The notes beneath the pieces are model-generated. The model saw nothing but the letters and a program-made list of their open reading frames with translations. It was not told the DNA's origin and did not search any database. A stretch of DNA of 64,000 nt from an uncultured Clostridia bacterium. GTDB taxonomy: Bacteria; Bacillota; Clostridia; UBA1381. The stretch is taken from the NCBI GenBank assembly GCA_934489015.1, contig CAKSSN010000001.1, forward strand, positions 186,001 to 250,000, read 5' to 3'. The position numbers and the translations under genes were made by a program. Shown in pieces: positions 42,469 to 50,938 of the stretch. Every line of letters starts with the position of its first letter. Position 1 is the stretch's first letter.

Positions 42469-44232
42469 ATGCTTAAAAGAATTACAGGATTTATTATTGC
42501 ACTTATGCTTATTCCGGCAGCGGCTTATGCAGAGCTTTCCGCAAGCGTGGAGGAGGACTTTGTCTTATTTTACGGAAATGTCGGCAGGGCGTTTGAATAT
42601 ACTTCAATACTTGTTGAAAATTCAGACGGCAAGGCGGTGTATATCTCTCAGACGCTCAGCGATGCAGAGGCAAACGCCGAATTTAAAGCCGATAAAAGAA
42701 ATTTTGCCGAAAGCGGTCTTTATACATATAAGGTATGGCTTGCCGGTGCGCAGAGGAGCGAAAGCGGACAGCTGGCAATTCTCGACGGTAATATATCCGA
42801 TGAAGAAAAGGCAATGTGGGACGCGCAGAAAACGGATATAGTCTATGACGGCGTCTCCGACAAGCTGACGCTTCCGGACAAATGCAGCGGCAGCGTCTTT
42901 TACGGCAGTGAAATTTCATGGAGCGTAAGCGGTGACGGTGCGGAAATATCGGACGGCACTCTTAAAATAAAACGCGCAGTGTGCAGCGGCACAATTGAGC
43001 TTACGGGCGTATTTTCCTACGGCGGTGCGACATACACGCGTCTGTACAGCCTTAGCGTAAGGCAAATAACGGACAAGGAGCGCGCAGAATATGATATTGC
43101 AAACGTCAGTGTCAGCTATGACGGCGGACTAAAAGCGGAGCTTGAAACGACGGGTGCATACGGCAGTACGCTTTATTGGGAAAGCGACAGCGAGCTTGTT
43201 AAAATAAGCGGCGGCAGTATGGAAATATTAAAGGAAAGCGTTACGGAGCAAACTTCTGTAAAACTCAAGTGTACGGCAAAATACAATGATTTTTCGGCAG
43301 AGCGGGAATTTGAAATTATAATTTCGCCCATGAGCGACAGCGACAGGGAGAAAGTTGATATTGATTTGCTGAAAATTGAGTATGACGGCAGCTCGGACAG
43401 CTTTAATATTCAGGCATACGGCGAAAAATACAAAACCGAATTTGTCTGGACATCTTCAAACAAATCGGTTATAGAGGTGTTTAAAACAAAGGCGTCCGTA
43501 TACAGAAGCGGCCTTAAAGCAAATACAGAGGTTACATTGACCGCCAAAGCAAAAAGCGGCATTGAAAAGAGCTTTACCGTTACGGTTAAAAAAGGCGCCT
43601 CACAGTCGGGAAGCGGCGGCGGAGGCGGAGGAGGCTCCTCGCGCGGCTCATCTGGCAGCTCATCGGCAGCCAAAACCGCGCCTGCCGTTTCGGTTTTGCC
43701 TGAGGTGAAAAAGGGCTTTACGGATCTTGACGGCTATGACTGGGCAAGAGAAGCGGTTGAAGCTATGAGCGACAGGGGCATAATAAGCGGCAGAGAAAGC
43801 GGCATATTTGCTCCGTCGGAAAAGGTGACAAGAGCGGAGATGGCGGCAATGCTTTTAAGAGCGCTCGGCATATCCGAAAAAAGCGCAGAGGATAATTCAT
43901 TCTCCGACGTTGCGGCGGACGCATGGTATGCAGGTGCTGTCGGTGCGGCAAAAAGAGAAGGTATTATTCTTGGCGACGGCAGCGGCGCGTTTAATCCTGG
44001 CGGAGCGGTTACGCGTGAGGATTTGTGCGTTATGATTTGCCGCGCATTTAAAATTGACGCAGACGGCAAAGCCGAATTTGCCGATTCGGACGAGATTTGC
44101 GAATATGCGAGGAAAAGTGTTTATGCGCTTTATGAAAAGGGAGCCGTAAGCGGACGTGAAAACAATATATTCGATCCGCACGCCGCCTGCACGAGAGCGG
44201 AAGCGGCAAAAATAATTTACGGCTGTCTTTGA
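42469..44232 (+). CDS. Surface protein with Ig-like repeats and three C-terminal SLH domains
   Basis: A 587-residue protein with a signal peptide (about 1-24), three tandem bacterial Ig-like domains (about 95-375; each reads like SVSYDGGLKAELETTG or KIEYDGSSDSFNIQ), a Gly/Ser-rich linker (about 380-400) and three SLH repeats (from about 414) with GIISGRESGIFAPSEKVTRAEMAAML, GIILGDGSGAFNPGGAVTREDL and GAVSGRENNIFDPHAACTRAEAAKI cores. The SLH block should anchor it to the cell wall. ATG 42469 follows TAGGAGG with 7 nt spacing; the longer frame from 42463 begins at the RBS itself. The next gene starts 18 nt later. Confidence 0.9.
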   Translation: MLKRITGFIIALMLIPAAAYAELSASVEEDFVLFYGNVGRAFEYTSILVENSDGKAVYISQTLSDAEANAEFKADKRNFAESGLYTYKVWLAGAQRSESGQLAILDGNISDEEKAMWDAQKTDIVYDGVSDKLTLPDKCSGSVFYGSEISWSVSGDGAEISDGTLKIKRAVCSGTIELTGVFSYGGATYTRLYSLSVRQITDKERAEYDIANVSVSYDGGLKAELETTGAYGSTLYWESDSELVKISGGSMEILKESVTEQTSVKLKCTAKYNDFSAEREFEIIISPMSDSDREKVDIDLLKIEYDGSSDSFNIQAYGEKYKTEFVWTSSNKSVIEVFKTKASVYRSGLKANTEVTLTAKAKSGIEKSFTVTVKKGASQSGSGGGGGGGSSRGSSGSSSAAKTAPAVSVLPEVKKGFTDLDGYDWAREAVEAMSDRGIISGRESGIFAPSEKVTRAEMAAMLLRALGISEKSAEDNSFSDVAADAWYAGAVGAAKREGIILGDGSGAFNPGGAVTREDLCVMICRAFKIDADGKAEFADSDEICEYARKSVYALYEKGAVSGRENNIFDPHAACTRAEAAKIIYGCL

Positions 44233-44250
44233 GAGGGGAGATAATTGATT

Positions 44251-45090
44251 ATGAAAACAGCAATGGTAATAGGCGTTGAAGAGCTTAAAAGCTTAACGGA
44301 GCGCCTTGAAATGATAAAGGAAGCAGGCTTTGACGCGGTTGATATAGGGTTTTATCACGAGGAAAAATATTTGCTCGACGATGGCTGGCAGGACAGAGTG
44401 GCGGCCGTTAAGGCGGAGCTTGACAGAATAGGACTTTTGTGCCTGCACACGCATATGCCGTGCTACGAGCTTTGCGTGGACTGCGAAATAATTGATGAAA
44501 ACGAGGAAAAGGCAATAAGAAACGCGATTGTCGCGTCAAAAATGCTCGGCGCAAATGTCGGCGTAATTCATCCGCGCAGTGCGGCAGGTCATCTTTATGA
44601 TCAGGATTTTGCCATGAAGCATAACATTGAGCAGTTCGGCAGGCTCAGAGATGAGCTTGTAAAAAACGATTTCAGGCTTGCTATTGAAAATATCCCGGTA
44701 TTTCCGGACGGACCGCACGCAATTTATTTTTCGTCGGATTATCATGATCTTATAAATCTTGTTGACGCGCTCGGCGATAAGGAGCATTTCGGAATTTGCT
44801 GGGACTTCGGCCATGCGCACCTGATGAGCTTCAGTCAGGTTAAGGCGCTTGGGGAGGTCGGCGACAGGCTTATTGCGGTTCATGTGCACAATAACAGTAA
44901 AACGGGTGATTTTCATCAGCCGCCGTCATGCGGCAGTCTGAAATTCCCGGCTGTTATGAAGGCTCTCGGTGAAACGGGATATAACGAGCTGATGAGTCTT
45001 GAGCTTCCGTTTCCGCCGAGACCGCTTTGGAAAACATGGCTTGCGCATATGTACGATTGCTGCTGCTGGCTTATTGAGTGCATGAAATAA
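44251..45090 (+). CDS. Sugar phosphate isomerase/epimerase-like TIM barrel
   Basis: A 279-residue protein of the xylose-isomerase-like TIM-barrel (AP endonuclease family 2) superfamily. Likely metal ligands are in IENIPVFPDG, CWDFGHAHL, VHVHNNS and SLELPFP. It is cytoplasmic and probably isomerises or epimerises a sugar or sugar acid from the imported glycan. The substrate cannot be told from the sequence. ATG 44251 has GAGGGGAG 10 nt upstream. It is the last gene of the locus and a terminator follows. Confidence 0.85.
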   Translation: MKTAMVIGVEELKSLTERLEMIKEAGFDAVDIGFYHEEKYLLDDGWQDRVAAVKAELDRIGLLCLHTHMPCYELCVDCEIIDENEEKAIRNAIVASKMLGANVGVIHPRSAAGHLYDQDFAMKHNIEQFGRLRDELVKNDFRLAIENIPVFPDGPHAIYFSSDYHDLINLVDALGDKEHFGICWDFGHAHLMSFSQVKALGEVGDRLIAVHVHNNSKTGDFHQPPSCGSLKFPAVMKALGETGYNELMSLELPFPPRPLWKTWLAHMYDCCCWLIECMK

Positions 45091-45129
45091 AGCGGTCTGA
45101 ATTTTTAGCATAAAATTTATAAAAGAATT

Positions 45130-45171
45130 AAATCCGTCTGCCGTATTTTGCTTCGGCGGGCGGATTTTTTT
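45130..45171 (+). terminator. Rho-independent terminator of the carbohydrate locus
   Basis: AAATCCGTCTGCCG (45130-45143) pairs with CGGCGGGCGGATTT (45154-45167), followed by a T run. It separates the accessory locus from the S10 operon. The next 140 bases (45172-45311) hold no gene. Confidence 0.9.
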
Positions 45172-45311
45172 AATTGATTTTGCTGCGTTTTTACCTGAAA
45201 ATACTTATGTTTTTGCGTATTTTATACATGGTTTTGAAAGAGTATTGCAAAATGACTAAAAAAATATTGATAAAGGCGCATAAGTTTGTGAGTGTTTTTT
45301 TCAAAAAAAGC

Positions 45312-45340
45312 TTGCAATTGTTGCTTTTTTCGTGTATAAT
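45312..45340 (+). promoter_or_regulatory. Promoter of the S10 operon
   Basis: TTGCAA (45312-45317), 17-bp spacer, TATAAT (45335-45340) preceded by TG. It drives a leader of about 335 nt before rpsJ. No rpsL-rpsG-fusA-tuf genes lie upstream, so rpsJ has its own promoter here. Confidence 0.85.
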
Positions 45341-45346
45341 GGTATT

Positions 45347-45681
45347 GTTGTGACAAATGTGTATTGGAGAAATATTCAATACAAATCAATCGATGAAACG
45401 GGAGGTTGCAGACCTACAGAGTCTGGTTTTTCCGCGGAGAATGTCCGATTCACGAAACCGGGCGGCAGTCACGCTTCAATGCGGTGCGGGATTTTTTTTG
45501 CAGACTATCTATGACACCTGTGCGCTCCTTTGAGGCGGAAAATGACTAAATACGCCCATTCTCATAGCTTTTGAGACTGGGTTTTTATTTGAGGGTGGCA
45601 CGAAACACCCGGCGGTGTGTGCAATTTTCATTTGAGCTGTCGTGCGTTCACAATGCTAAAAAATATCAAGGAGGGAAAAGT
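45347..45681 (+). promoter_or_regulatory. Long structured S10 operon leader with attenuator-like hairpins
   Basis: The leader contains CAGAC/GTCTG (45409-45413/45421-45425) followed by GTTTTT, a T8 run at 45491-45498, and the strong terminator hairpin described separately at 45555-45590. After that, GGGTG/CACCC (45593-45607) and GCACG/CGTGC can pair. Such leaders in Bacillota usually mediate feedback by L4 or another ribosomal protein, but the layout here does not let me say which. There is no other gene in 45091-45681. Confidence 0.6.
45555..45590 (+). terminator. Attenuator-like terminator in the S10 leader
   Basis: CCCA/TGGG (45555-45558/45578-45581) and TCTCA/TGAGA (45560-45564/45572-45576) form one stem with a 7-nt loop, followed by TTTTTATTT. 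It is about 90 nt before rpsJ, which fits premature termination control of the operon. Confidence 0.75.
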
Positions 45682-45993
45682 ATGGCAGCAGGCAAAATCA
45701 GAATCAAGCTTAAGGCTTATGACCATGCAGTTTTGGATCAGTCGGCAGAAAAGATTGTTGAAATCGCAAAGAGAACAGGTGCTAAAGTTTCGGGACCTAT
45801 TCCGCTTCCGACAGATAAGGAAATCATAACGATCCTCAGAGCTGTGCATAAGTACAAGGATTCGAGAGAGCAGTTCGAAAGAAGAACTCACAAGAGATTG
45901 ATCGACATCTTGGTTCCGGGCGAAAAGACAATGGAATCACTGGTTAAAATCGATCTTCCGGCAGGCGTTGAAATTGATGTAATTCAAAAATAA
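45682..45993 (+). CDS. rpsJ: 30S ribosomal protein S10
   Basis: First gene of the S10 operon; S10 is part of the 30S head and also of Nus antitermination complexes. The 103-residue protein has KIRIKLKAYDHAVLDQSAEKI and the RRTHKRLIDIL signature, the normal length. ATG 45682 follows AGGAGGG; the upstream frame from 45571 lies in the leader and has no ribosome binding site. Confidence 0.98.
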   Translation: MAAGKIRIKLKAYDHAVLDQSAEKIVEIAKRTGAKVSGPIPLPTDKEIITILRAVHKYKDSREQFERRTHKRLIDILVPGEKTMESLVKIDLPAGVEIDVIQK

Positions 45994-46086
45994 GCGCTCC
46001 GGCAAAAAAAGTGCAGTAGCCTACGGGCTATGATGCAGGTCATGTTCACTTGGGTGAACCAATAACTGTAATAGGAGGATATTGAA
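45994..46086 (+). promoter_or_regulatory. Paired hairpins between rpsJ and rplC
   Basis: Two perfect tetraloop hairpins lie in 93 bases: TAGCC-TACG-GGCTA (46017-46030), flanked by TGCA/TGCA that extends it, and GTTCAC-TTGG-GTGAAC (46044-46059), 16 nt before the ribosome binding site AGGAGG of rplC. They may be a ribosomal protein binding site or mRNA processing site. No T run follows, so it is not a terminator. Confidence 0.5.
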
Positions 46087-46716
46087 ATGAAAAAGGCAAT
46101 TTTAGGTACAAAAATCGGTATGACCCAGATCTTTGACGAGAGCGGCAAAGTTATTCCGGTAACTGTTGTGCTTGCCGGTCCGTGTACTGTTGTTCAGAAG
46201 AAGACAACCGAAACAGACGGCTATGACGCAGTTCAGGTTGGCTTCGGCGAAGTTAAAGAAAAAAATCTCAATAAGCCGATGAAGGGTCATTTTGCAAAGG
46301 CAGACACTGCCGCAAAGAAATATCTCAGAGAATTTAGACTTGAAGATATTTCATCACTTAATGTAGGTGACGAAATCAAGGCTGATATATTTGAAGCCGG
46401 TGAGAAAGTTGACGTTACGGGCATAAGCAAAGGTAAGGGCTTTGCAGGTCCTATGAAGAGATGGAATTTGCATCGCGGTCCTATGGCTCACGGCTCAGGC
46501 TATCACAGAGGCTCAGGTTCAATGGGTGCTTGCTCAAGCCCGGGAAGAGTTATGAAGGGCAAGAAGCTTCCGGGACATATGGGTGTTGACAGAGTTACAG
46601 TCCAGAACCTTGAAATTGTAAAGGTTGACGCTGAAGAGAACATCATTCTTATAAAGGGTGCTGTTCCGGGAAATAAGGGCGGACTTGTTACTGTTAAAAA
46701 CAGCGTTAAGGCTTAA
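46087..46716 (+). CDS. rplC: 50S ribosomal protein L3
   Basis: A 209-residue protein needed early in 50S assembly and lying near the peptidyl transferase centre. It has GTKIGMTQIF at the start and the glycine-rich loop HRGPMAHGSGYHRGSGSMG around residue 130, which carries the conserved loop region. Length is normal. Preceded by AGGAGG. Confidence 0.98.
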   Translation: MKKAILGTKIGMTQIFDESGKVIPVTVVLAGPCTVVQKKTTETDGYDAVQVGFGEVKEKNLNKPMKGHFAKADTAAKKYLREFRLEDISSLNVGDEIKADIFEAGEKVDVTGISKGKGFAGPMKRWNLHRGPMAHGSGYHRGSGSMGACSSPGRVMKGKKLPGHMGVDRVTVQNLEIVKVDAEENIILIKGAVPGNKGGLVTVKNSVKA

Positions 46717-46745
46717 CAAGGTTTTTTGGAAAGGAGGAAATGAGT

Positions 46746-47369
46746 ATGCCTACAGTGGCTTTATATAACATGGAAGGCAAGGAGACAGGAACAATCGAGC
46801 TTTCGGATAAGATTTTCGGCGTTGAAATAAACACACCGGTTATCCATGCTGTTGTTAAAAACTACCTTGCAAATCAAAGACAGGGTACGCAAAGTACAAA
46901 AACTCGTACAGAAGTACGCGGCGGCGGAATTAAACCGTGGAGACAAAAGGGCACAGGCCGTGCAAGACAGGGTTCAATCCGTGCACCGCAGTGGACAGGC
47001 GGCGGAGTTGCTCTCGGTCCTAAGCCCAGAGATTATCGTTATGCGATAAATAAGAAGATGAAGAGAATTGCTCTTAAGTCAGCTCTTTCGGCTAAGGCAG
47101 CAGATAACGAAATAATCGTTGTTGACGGTCTTAAGGCAGAAGAAATTAAGACAGCTAAAATAGCTGCAATGCTTAAGGCTCTTAATGTTGACGGCAAGGC
47201 TCTTATTGTTACTGCTGAGCTTGATAAAAACGTTTATTTGTCAGCAAGAAACATCAAGAATGTTAAACCGACATACGTTTCTCAGCTTAACACATATGAG
47301 GTTCTCAAATACAACAAGTTTATTGTTGCTAAGGACGCAGTTGAAAAAATGGAGGAGGTATTGTCATAA
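46746..47369 (+). CDS. rplD: 50S ribosomal protein L4
   Basis: A 207-residue protein with the basic extended loop RGGGIKPWRQKGTGRARQGS that reaches into the exit tunnel, and the C-terminal domain that in many bacteria represses the S10 operon. ATG 46746 lies 8 nt after AAGGAGG; ATG 46740 is too close. Its stop codon overlaps the rplW start (TAATG at 47367-47371). Confidence 0.97.
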   Translation: MPTVALYNMEGKETGTIELSDKIFGVEINTPVIHAVVKNYLANQRQGTQSTKTRTEVRGGGIKPWRQKGTGRARQGSIRAPQWTGGGVALGPKPRDYRYAINKKMKRIALKSALSAKAADNEIIVVDGLKAEEIKTAKIAAMLKALNVDGKALIVTAELDKNVYLSARNIKNVKPTYVSQLNTYEVLKYNKFIVAKDAVEKMEEVLS

Positions 47370-47671
47370 TGAATTCATATGATATCGTAAAAAGACCTAT
47401 TATCTCCGAGCGTTCGATGAATCCGGTATTTGACCGCGAGGGAAATGAAATCAAAAGATATACTTTTGAGGTTCCCATGAGCGCAAATAAGATTGAGATA
47501 AAGAAAGCCGTTGAAGAAGTATTCGGCGTAAAGGTAGCTAAGGTAAACACAATGCACGTTCTCGGTAAGATGAAAAGAATGGGTAGAACCATCGGCCGTC
47601 GTCCGAGCTACAAAAAGGCAATTGTTACACTTGCTAAGGATTCTAAGGTTATCGAGCTTCTCGAAATGTAA
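47369..47671 (+). CDS. rplW: 50S ribosomal protein L23
   Basis: A 100-residue protein at the tunnel exit that docks trigger factor and SRP. SYDIVKRPIISERSM and the VEEVFGVKVAKVNTM motif identify it. Its ATG overlaps the rplD stop, so the two are coupled. Length is normal. Confidence 0.97.
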   Translation: MNSYDIVKRPIISERSMNPVFDREGNEIKRYTFEVPMSANKIEIKKAVEEVFGVKVAKVNTMHVLGKMKRMGRTIGRRPSYKKAIVTLAKDSKVIELLEM

Positions 47672-47709
47672 GAATCCCTTGATTAACAGATAAGGAGTGA
47701 ATAAGGATC

Positions 47710-48543
47710 ATGGCTATAAAAAAGTATAATCCTACTTCGCCTGCCAGAAGATTTATGACAGTTAGTGATTTTTCGGAAATCACAAAGTTCGAGCCTGAGC
47801 GTTCATTGCTTGCTTCAAAAAAGAAGAATGCAGGCAGAAACTCTTACGGCAGAATAACTGTTCGTCACAGAGGCGGCGGCAACAGAAAAAAATACAGAAT
47901 TATAGATTTCAAGAGAAATAAAGACGGCGTAAATGCAACTGTAATAGGTATCGAATACGATCCTAACAGAACTGCAAATATAGCTCTTCTTCAGTATGAA
48001 GACGGAACAAAAGCATATATCATCGCTCCGCAGGGCCTTAAAGACGGAGATACCGTTGTAAGCGGCACAGGCGCTGATATTAAGCCGGGTAACGCTTTGT
48101 TTATCAAGGATATTCCGGTTGGTACTCTTATTCATAACATTGAGCTTTATCCGGGCAAGGGCGGACAGCTTGTTCGTACAGCCGGCGCAAGCGCTCAGCT
48201 TATGGCTAAAGAGGGAAATTATGCACAGGTTAGACTTCCGAGCGGCGAAGTTCGTATGATAAGACTTGATTGCAAAGCTACAATCGGTATTATCGGAAAC
48301 GAGCAGCATGAAAACATTTCAATCGGTAAAGCAGGAAGAAAGCGTCACATGGGTTGGAGACCGACTGTTCGAGGCGTTGTTATGAACCCGAACGACCATC
48401 CGCACGGCGGTGGTGAAGGTAAGTCGCCTATCGGACGTCCGGCACCGGTTACGCCTTGGGGCAAGCCTGCACTTGGCTATAAGACAAGAAAGAAAAAGAA
48501 TAAGACTGATAAGTTTATTGTAAAGAGAAGAAACGATAAATAA
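47710..48543 (+). CDS. rplB: 50S ribosomal protein L2
   Basis: A 277-residue protein of the peptidyl transferase region. The conserved MNPNDHPHGGGEGKSP near residue 225 holds the histidine next to the active site, and RPTVRGV precedes it. The 5' RKKYRIIDFKR is typical. Length is normal. It is separated from rplW by 38 nt containing AGGAG. Confidence 0.98.
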   Translation: MAIKKYNPTSPARRFMTVSDFSEITKFEPERSLLASKKKNAGRNSYGRITVRHRGGGNRKKYRIIDFKRNKDGVNATVIGIEYDPNRTANIALLQYEDGTKAYIIAPQGLKDGDTVVSGTGADIKPGNALFIKDIPVGTLIHNIELYPGKGGQLVRTAGASAQLMAKEGNYAQVRLPSGEVRMIRLDCKATIGIIGNEQHENISIGKAGRKRHMGWRPTVRGVVMNPNDHPHGGGEGKSPIGRPAPVTPWGKPALGYKTRKKKNKTDKFIVKRRNDK

Positions 48544-48577
48544 TAAGCTTTTGTTGTTTTCGAGAGGAGGAATATAA

Positions 48578-48850
48578 ATGGGCAGATCACTTAAAAAGGG
48601 ACCTTTCGTTGAAGAGCGTCTTATGAGCAGAATTGACGCTATGAACGCTGCTAACGAAAAGAAGGTTGTTAAGACTTGGTCAAGAGCTTCCACAATCTTC
48701 CCTGAAATGGTAGGTCATACAATTGCCGTTCATGACGGCAGAAAGCACGTGCCTGTATTTGTCAGCGAGGACATGGTAGGTCACAGACTCGGCGAGTTTG
48801 CTCCTACAAGAACCTTTAAGGGTCACGCAGGTGCTAAGTCATCTAAATAA
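48578..48850 (+). CDS. rpsS: 30S ribosomal protein S19
   Basis: A 90-residue protein of the 30S head that contacts S13 and the A-site finger. GRSLKKGPFVEERLM and the FVSEDMVGHRLGEFAPTR segment are diagnostic. Preceded by GAGAGGAGG. Confidence 0.98.
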   Translation: MGRSLKKGPFVEERLMSRIDAMNAANEKKVVKTWSRASTIFPEMVGHTIAVHDGRKHVPVFVSEDMVGHRLGEFAPTRTFKGHAGAKSSK

Positions 48851-48898
48851 TTATAAATAAGATAAAAGTTCCTATATATTGAAAGGAGGTTTCCGGCA

Positions 48899-49237
48899 AT
48901 GGAAGCACGCGCAGTATTGAGATACGCTCGTATATCACCGAGAAAGATGAAAATCGTGATTGATCTTATCAGAAATAAGCCAGTTAATGTTGCAATGGGT
49001 ATTCTGAATAATACTCCGAAGGCTGCAAGTGAGTACCTCACAAAACTTTTGGCTTCAGCTATCGCAAATGCTGAAAACAATCACAGCTTGGATAAGAAAA
49101 AATTATATGTTGCCGAATGTTACGCAACACAGGGTCCGACTCTTAAGAGAATAAGACCGAGAGCACAAGGCAGAGCCTTCAAAATCTTGAAGAAAACAAG
49201 TCATGTAACACTCGTTTTGAAGGAAATGCAGGACTAA
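48899..49237 (+). CDS. rplV: 50S ribosomal protein L22
   Basis: A 112-residue protein lining the exit tunnel. ARISPRKMKIVIDLIR starts the protein, and the conserved RIRPRAQGRAFKILKKTSHV loop is near the C-terminus. The ATG follows AAAGGAGG. Length is normal. Confidence 0.98.
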   Translation: MEARAVLRYARISPRKMKIVIDLIRNKPVNVAMGILNNTPKAASEYLTKLLASAIANAENNHSLDKKKLYVAECYATQGPTLKRIRPRAQGRAFKILKKTSHVTLVLKEMQD

Positions 49238-49256
49238 TCGGAAAAGGAGGTTAATT

Positions 49257-49973
49257 ATGGGACAGAAGGTTAATCCGCACGGACTCAGAGTCGGTATCAT
49301 AAAGGATTGGGACTCAAAGTGGTTCGCAGGTAAAAAAGACTTCGGAAACCAGTTGGTTGAAGATTATGAAATAAGAAATTATGTTAAAAAGGTATGCTTC
49401 GATTCAGGCGTAGCCAAAATAGTTATCGAAAGAAAGCAGAATAAGATTTATATTACAATTTTTGCTGCAAAGCCGGGTATCATCATCGGTAAGGGCGGCG
49501 CTGAAATTGATAAGCTTAAGGCTTCTCTCGAAAAGAAAACGGGCAAGAGAGTAAATGTTAATATCATGGAGGTTAAGCAGCCGGATACTAACGCACAGCT
49601 CGTTGCTGAAAACATCGCAGCTCAGCTCGAACGCCGTATTTCGTTCAGACGTGCTATGAAGCAGGTTATGGGACGTGCCATGAAGCTTGGCTGCCGCGGT
49701 ATAAAAACTGCTGTTGCAGGAAGAGTTGGCGGAGCTGAAATCGCAAGAACAGAGCAGTATCACGAGGGTACTATTCCGCTTCAAACACTTCGTGCAGACA
49801 TTGATTACGGTTTTGCTGAGGCTAAGACAACATACGGTATACTCGGTATAAAGGTTTGGATCTACAAGGGCGAAATTCTTGCAGACAGCAAGAAATCAGG
49901 CTTTGAAGCAGCTCCCGAAAGACGTGAAAGAAGACAGCGTTCTGACAGAAAGCCGAAGGGAGGCAGACAATAA
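49257..49973 (+). CDS. rpsC: 30S ribosomal protein S3
   Basis: A 238-residue protein of the 30S head, part of the mRNA entry helicase. The KH domain motif GIIIGKGGAEIDKL lies near residue 75 and the C-terminal domain around residues 110-215. A basic tail ends the protein. Its TAA overlaps the rplP ATG. Confidence 0.98.
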   Translation: MGQKVNPHGLRVGIIKDWDSKWFAGKKDFGNQLVEDYEIRNYVKKVCFDSGVAKIVIERKQNKIYITIFAAKPGIIIGKGGAEIDKLKASLEKKTGKRVNVNIMEVKQPDTNAQLVAENIAAQLERRISFRRAMKQVMGRAMKLGCRGIKTAVAGRVGGAEIARTEQYHEGTIPLQTLRADIDYGFAEAKTTYGILGIKVWIYKGEILADSKKSGFEAAPERRERRQRSDRKPKGGRQ

Positions 49974-50395
49974 TGTTATTACCTAAGAGAGTTAAATACA
50001 GAAGAGTTATGCGCGGAAGAATGAAGGGCAAAGCTCTTAGAGGAAATAAGGTTTCAAACGGCGAGTTTGGCCTGCAGGCTCTTGAGCCGGCATGGATTAC
50101 CTCAAGACAGATTGAGGCTGCCCGTATCGCTATGACACGTTACACAAAGCGTGGCGGTAAGGTTTGGATTAAAATATTCCCCGATAAGCCGATAACAAGA
50201 AAACCGGCTGAAACACGAATGGGTTCAGGTAAAGGTTCTCCGGAATATTGGGTAGCAGTTGTTAAGCCGGGCAGAGTTATGTTTGAAATCGGCGGCGTAA
50301 GCGAAGAAACTGCAAGAGAAGCACTTCGTCTTGCTATGCACAAGCTTCCTATTAAGTGTAAGTTTGTTAAAAAAGATGCAGAGGACGGTGAATAA
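49973..50395 (+). CDS. rplP: 50S ribosomal protein L16
   Basis: A 140-residue protein that helps place the A-site tRNA. MLLPKRVKYRRVMRG and the RMGSGKGSPEYWVAVVKPG motif identify it. The ATG overlaps the rpsC stop (TAATG). Length is normal. Confidence 0.98.
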   Translation: MLLPKRVKYRRVMRGRMKGKALRGNKVSNGEFGLQALEPAWITSRQIEAARIAMTRYTKRGGKVWIKIFPDKPITRKPAETRMGSGKGSPEYWVAVVKPGRVMFEIGGVSEETAREALRLAMHKLPIKCKFVKKDAEDGE

Positions 50396-50397
50396 GA

Positions 50398-50601
50398 ATG
50401 AAGATAAATGAAGTAAGAGAATTATCTACTCCTGAGCTTGAAGAAAAGCTTGTTGAGCTTAAAAAAGAGCTGTTCAACCTTAGATTTCAGAAAGCTGTAA
50501 ATCAGCTTGAAAATCCGAAGAAGATCGGCGAAGCTAAAAAGTCTATCGCTCGTATCTTGACGATTATTCACGAGAGAGAAAACGAAAACTCAGCAATGTA
50601 A
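50398..50601 (+). CDS. rpmC: 50S ribosomal protein L29
   Basis: A 67-residue two-helix protein near the tunnel exit. EVRELSTPELEEKLVELKKELF and the RFQKAV segment are typical. The start lies 2 nt after the rplP stop. Confidence 0.97.
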   Translation: MKINEVRELSTPELEEKLVELKKELFNLRFQKAVNQLENPKKIGEAKKSIARILTIIHERENENSAM

Positions 50602-50661
50602 TTGTGAGAATTATCTACGTCATTATAGAATATGTTGGTTCTATGAAAGGAGGACGCTAAC

Positions 50662-50916
50662 GTGGAAAGAAACAGCCGTAAGGTTAAAATCGGTAAGGTA
50701 ATCAGCAACAAGATGGACAAAACAATCGTTGTTGCTATTGAACACAGCGTAAAGCACCCGCTTTACGGAAAGGTTGTAAAGCGTACCTATAAGCTTAAGG
50801 CTCACGACGAGGAGAATACCTGCGCTATAGGTGATAAGGTAAAGGTTATGGAAACAAGACCTCTTTCAAAGGATAAGAGATGGAGACTTGTTGAAATAGT
50901 CGAAAAGGCACAGTAA
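50662..50916 (+). CDS. rpsQ: 30S ribosomal protein S17
   Basis: An 84-residue OB-fold protein that binds 16S rRNA. KIGKVISNKMDKTIVVAIE and the ETRPLSKDKRW motif identify it. The start is GTG 50662 with AAGGAGGA about 8 nt upstream. A 60-nt gap separates it from rpmC. Confidence 0.97.
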   Translation: MERNSRKVKIGKVISNKMDKTIVVAIEHSVKHPLYGKVVKRTYKLKAHDEENTCAIGDKVKVMETRPLSKDKRWRLVEIVEKAQ

Positions 50917-50938
50917 TCGGCTAAAGGAGGAAGTTTTA

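Noticed and set aside
45591..45611. GGGTGGCACG in the rpsJ leader as a T-box
   Set aside because: It lies after, not before, the terminator hairpin, and the target is a ribosomal operon. It pairs locally with CACCC.
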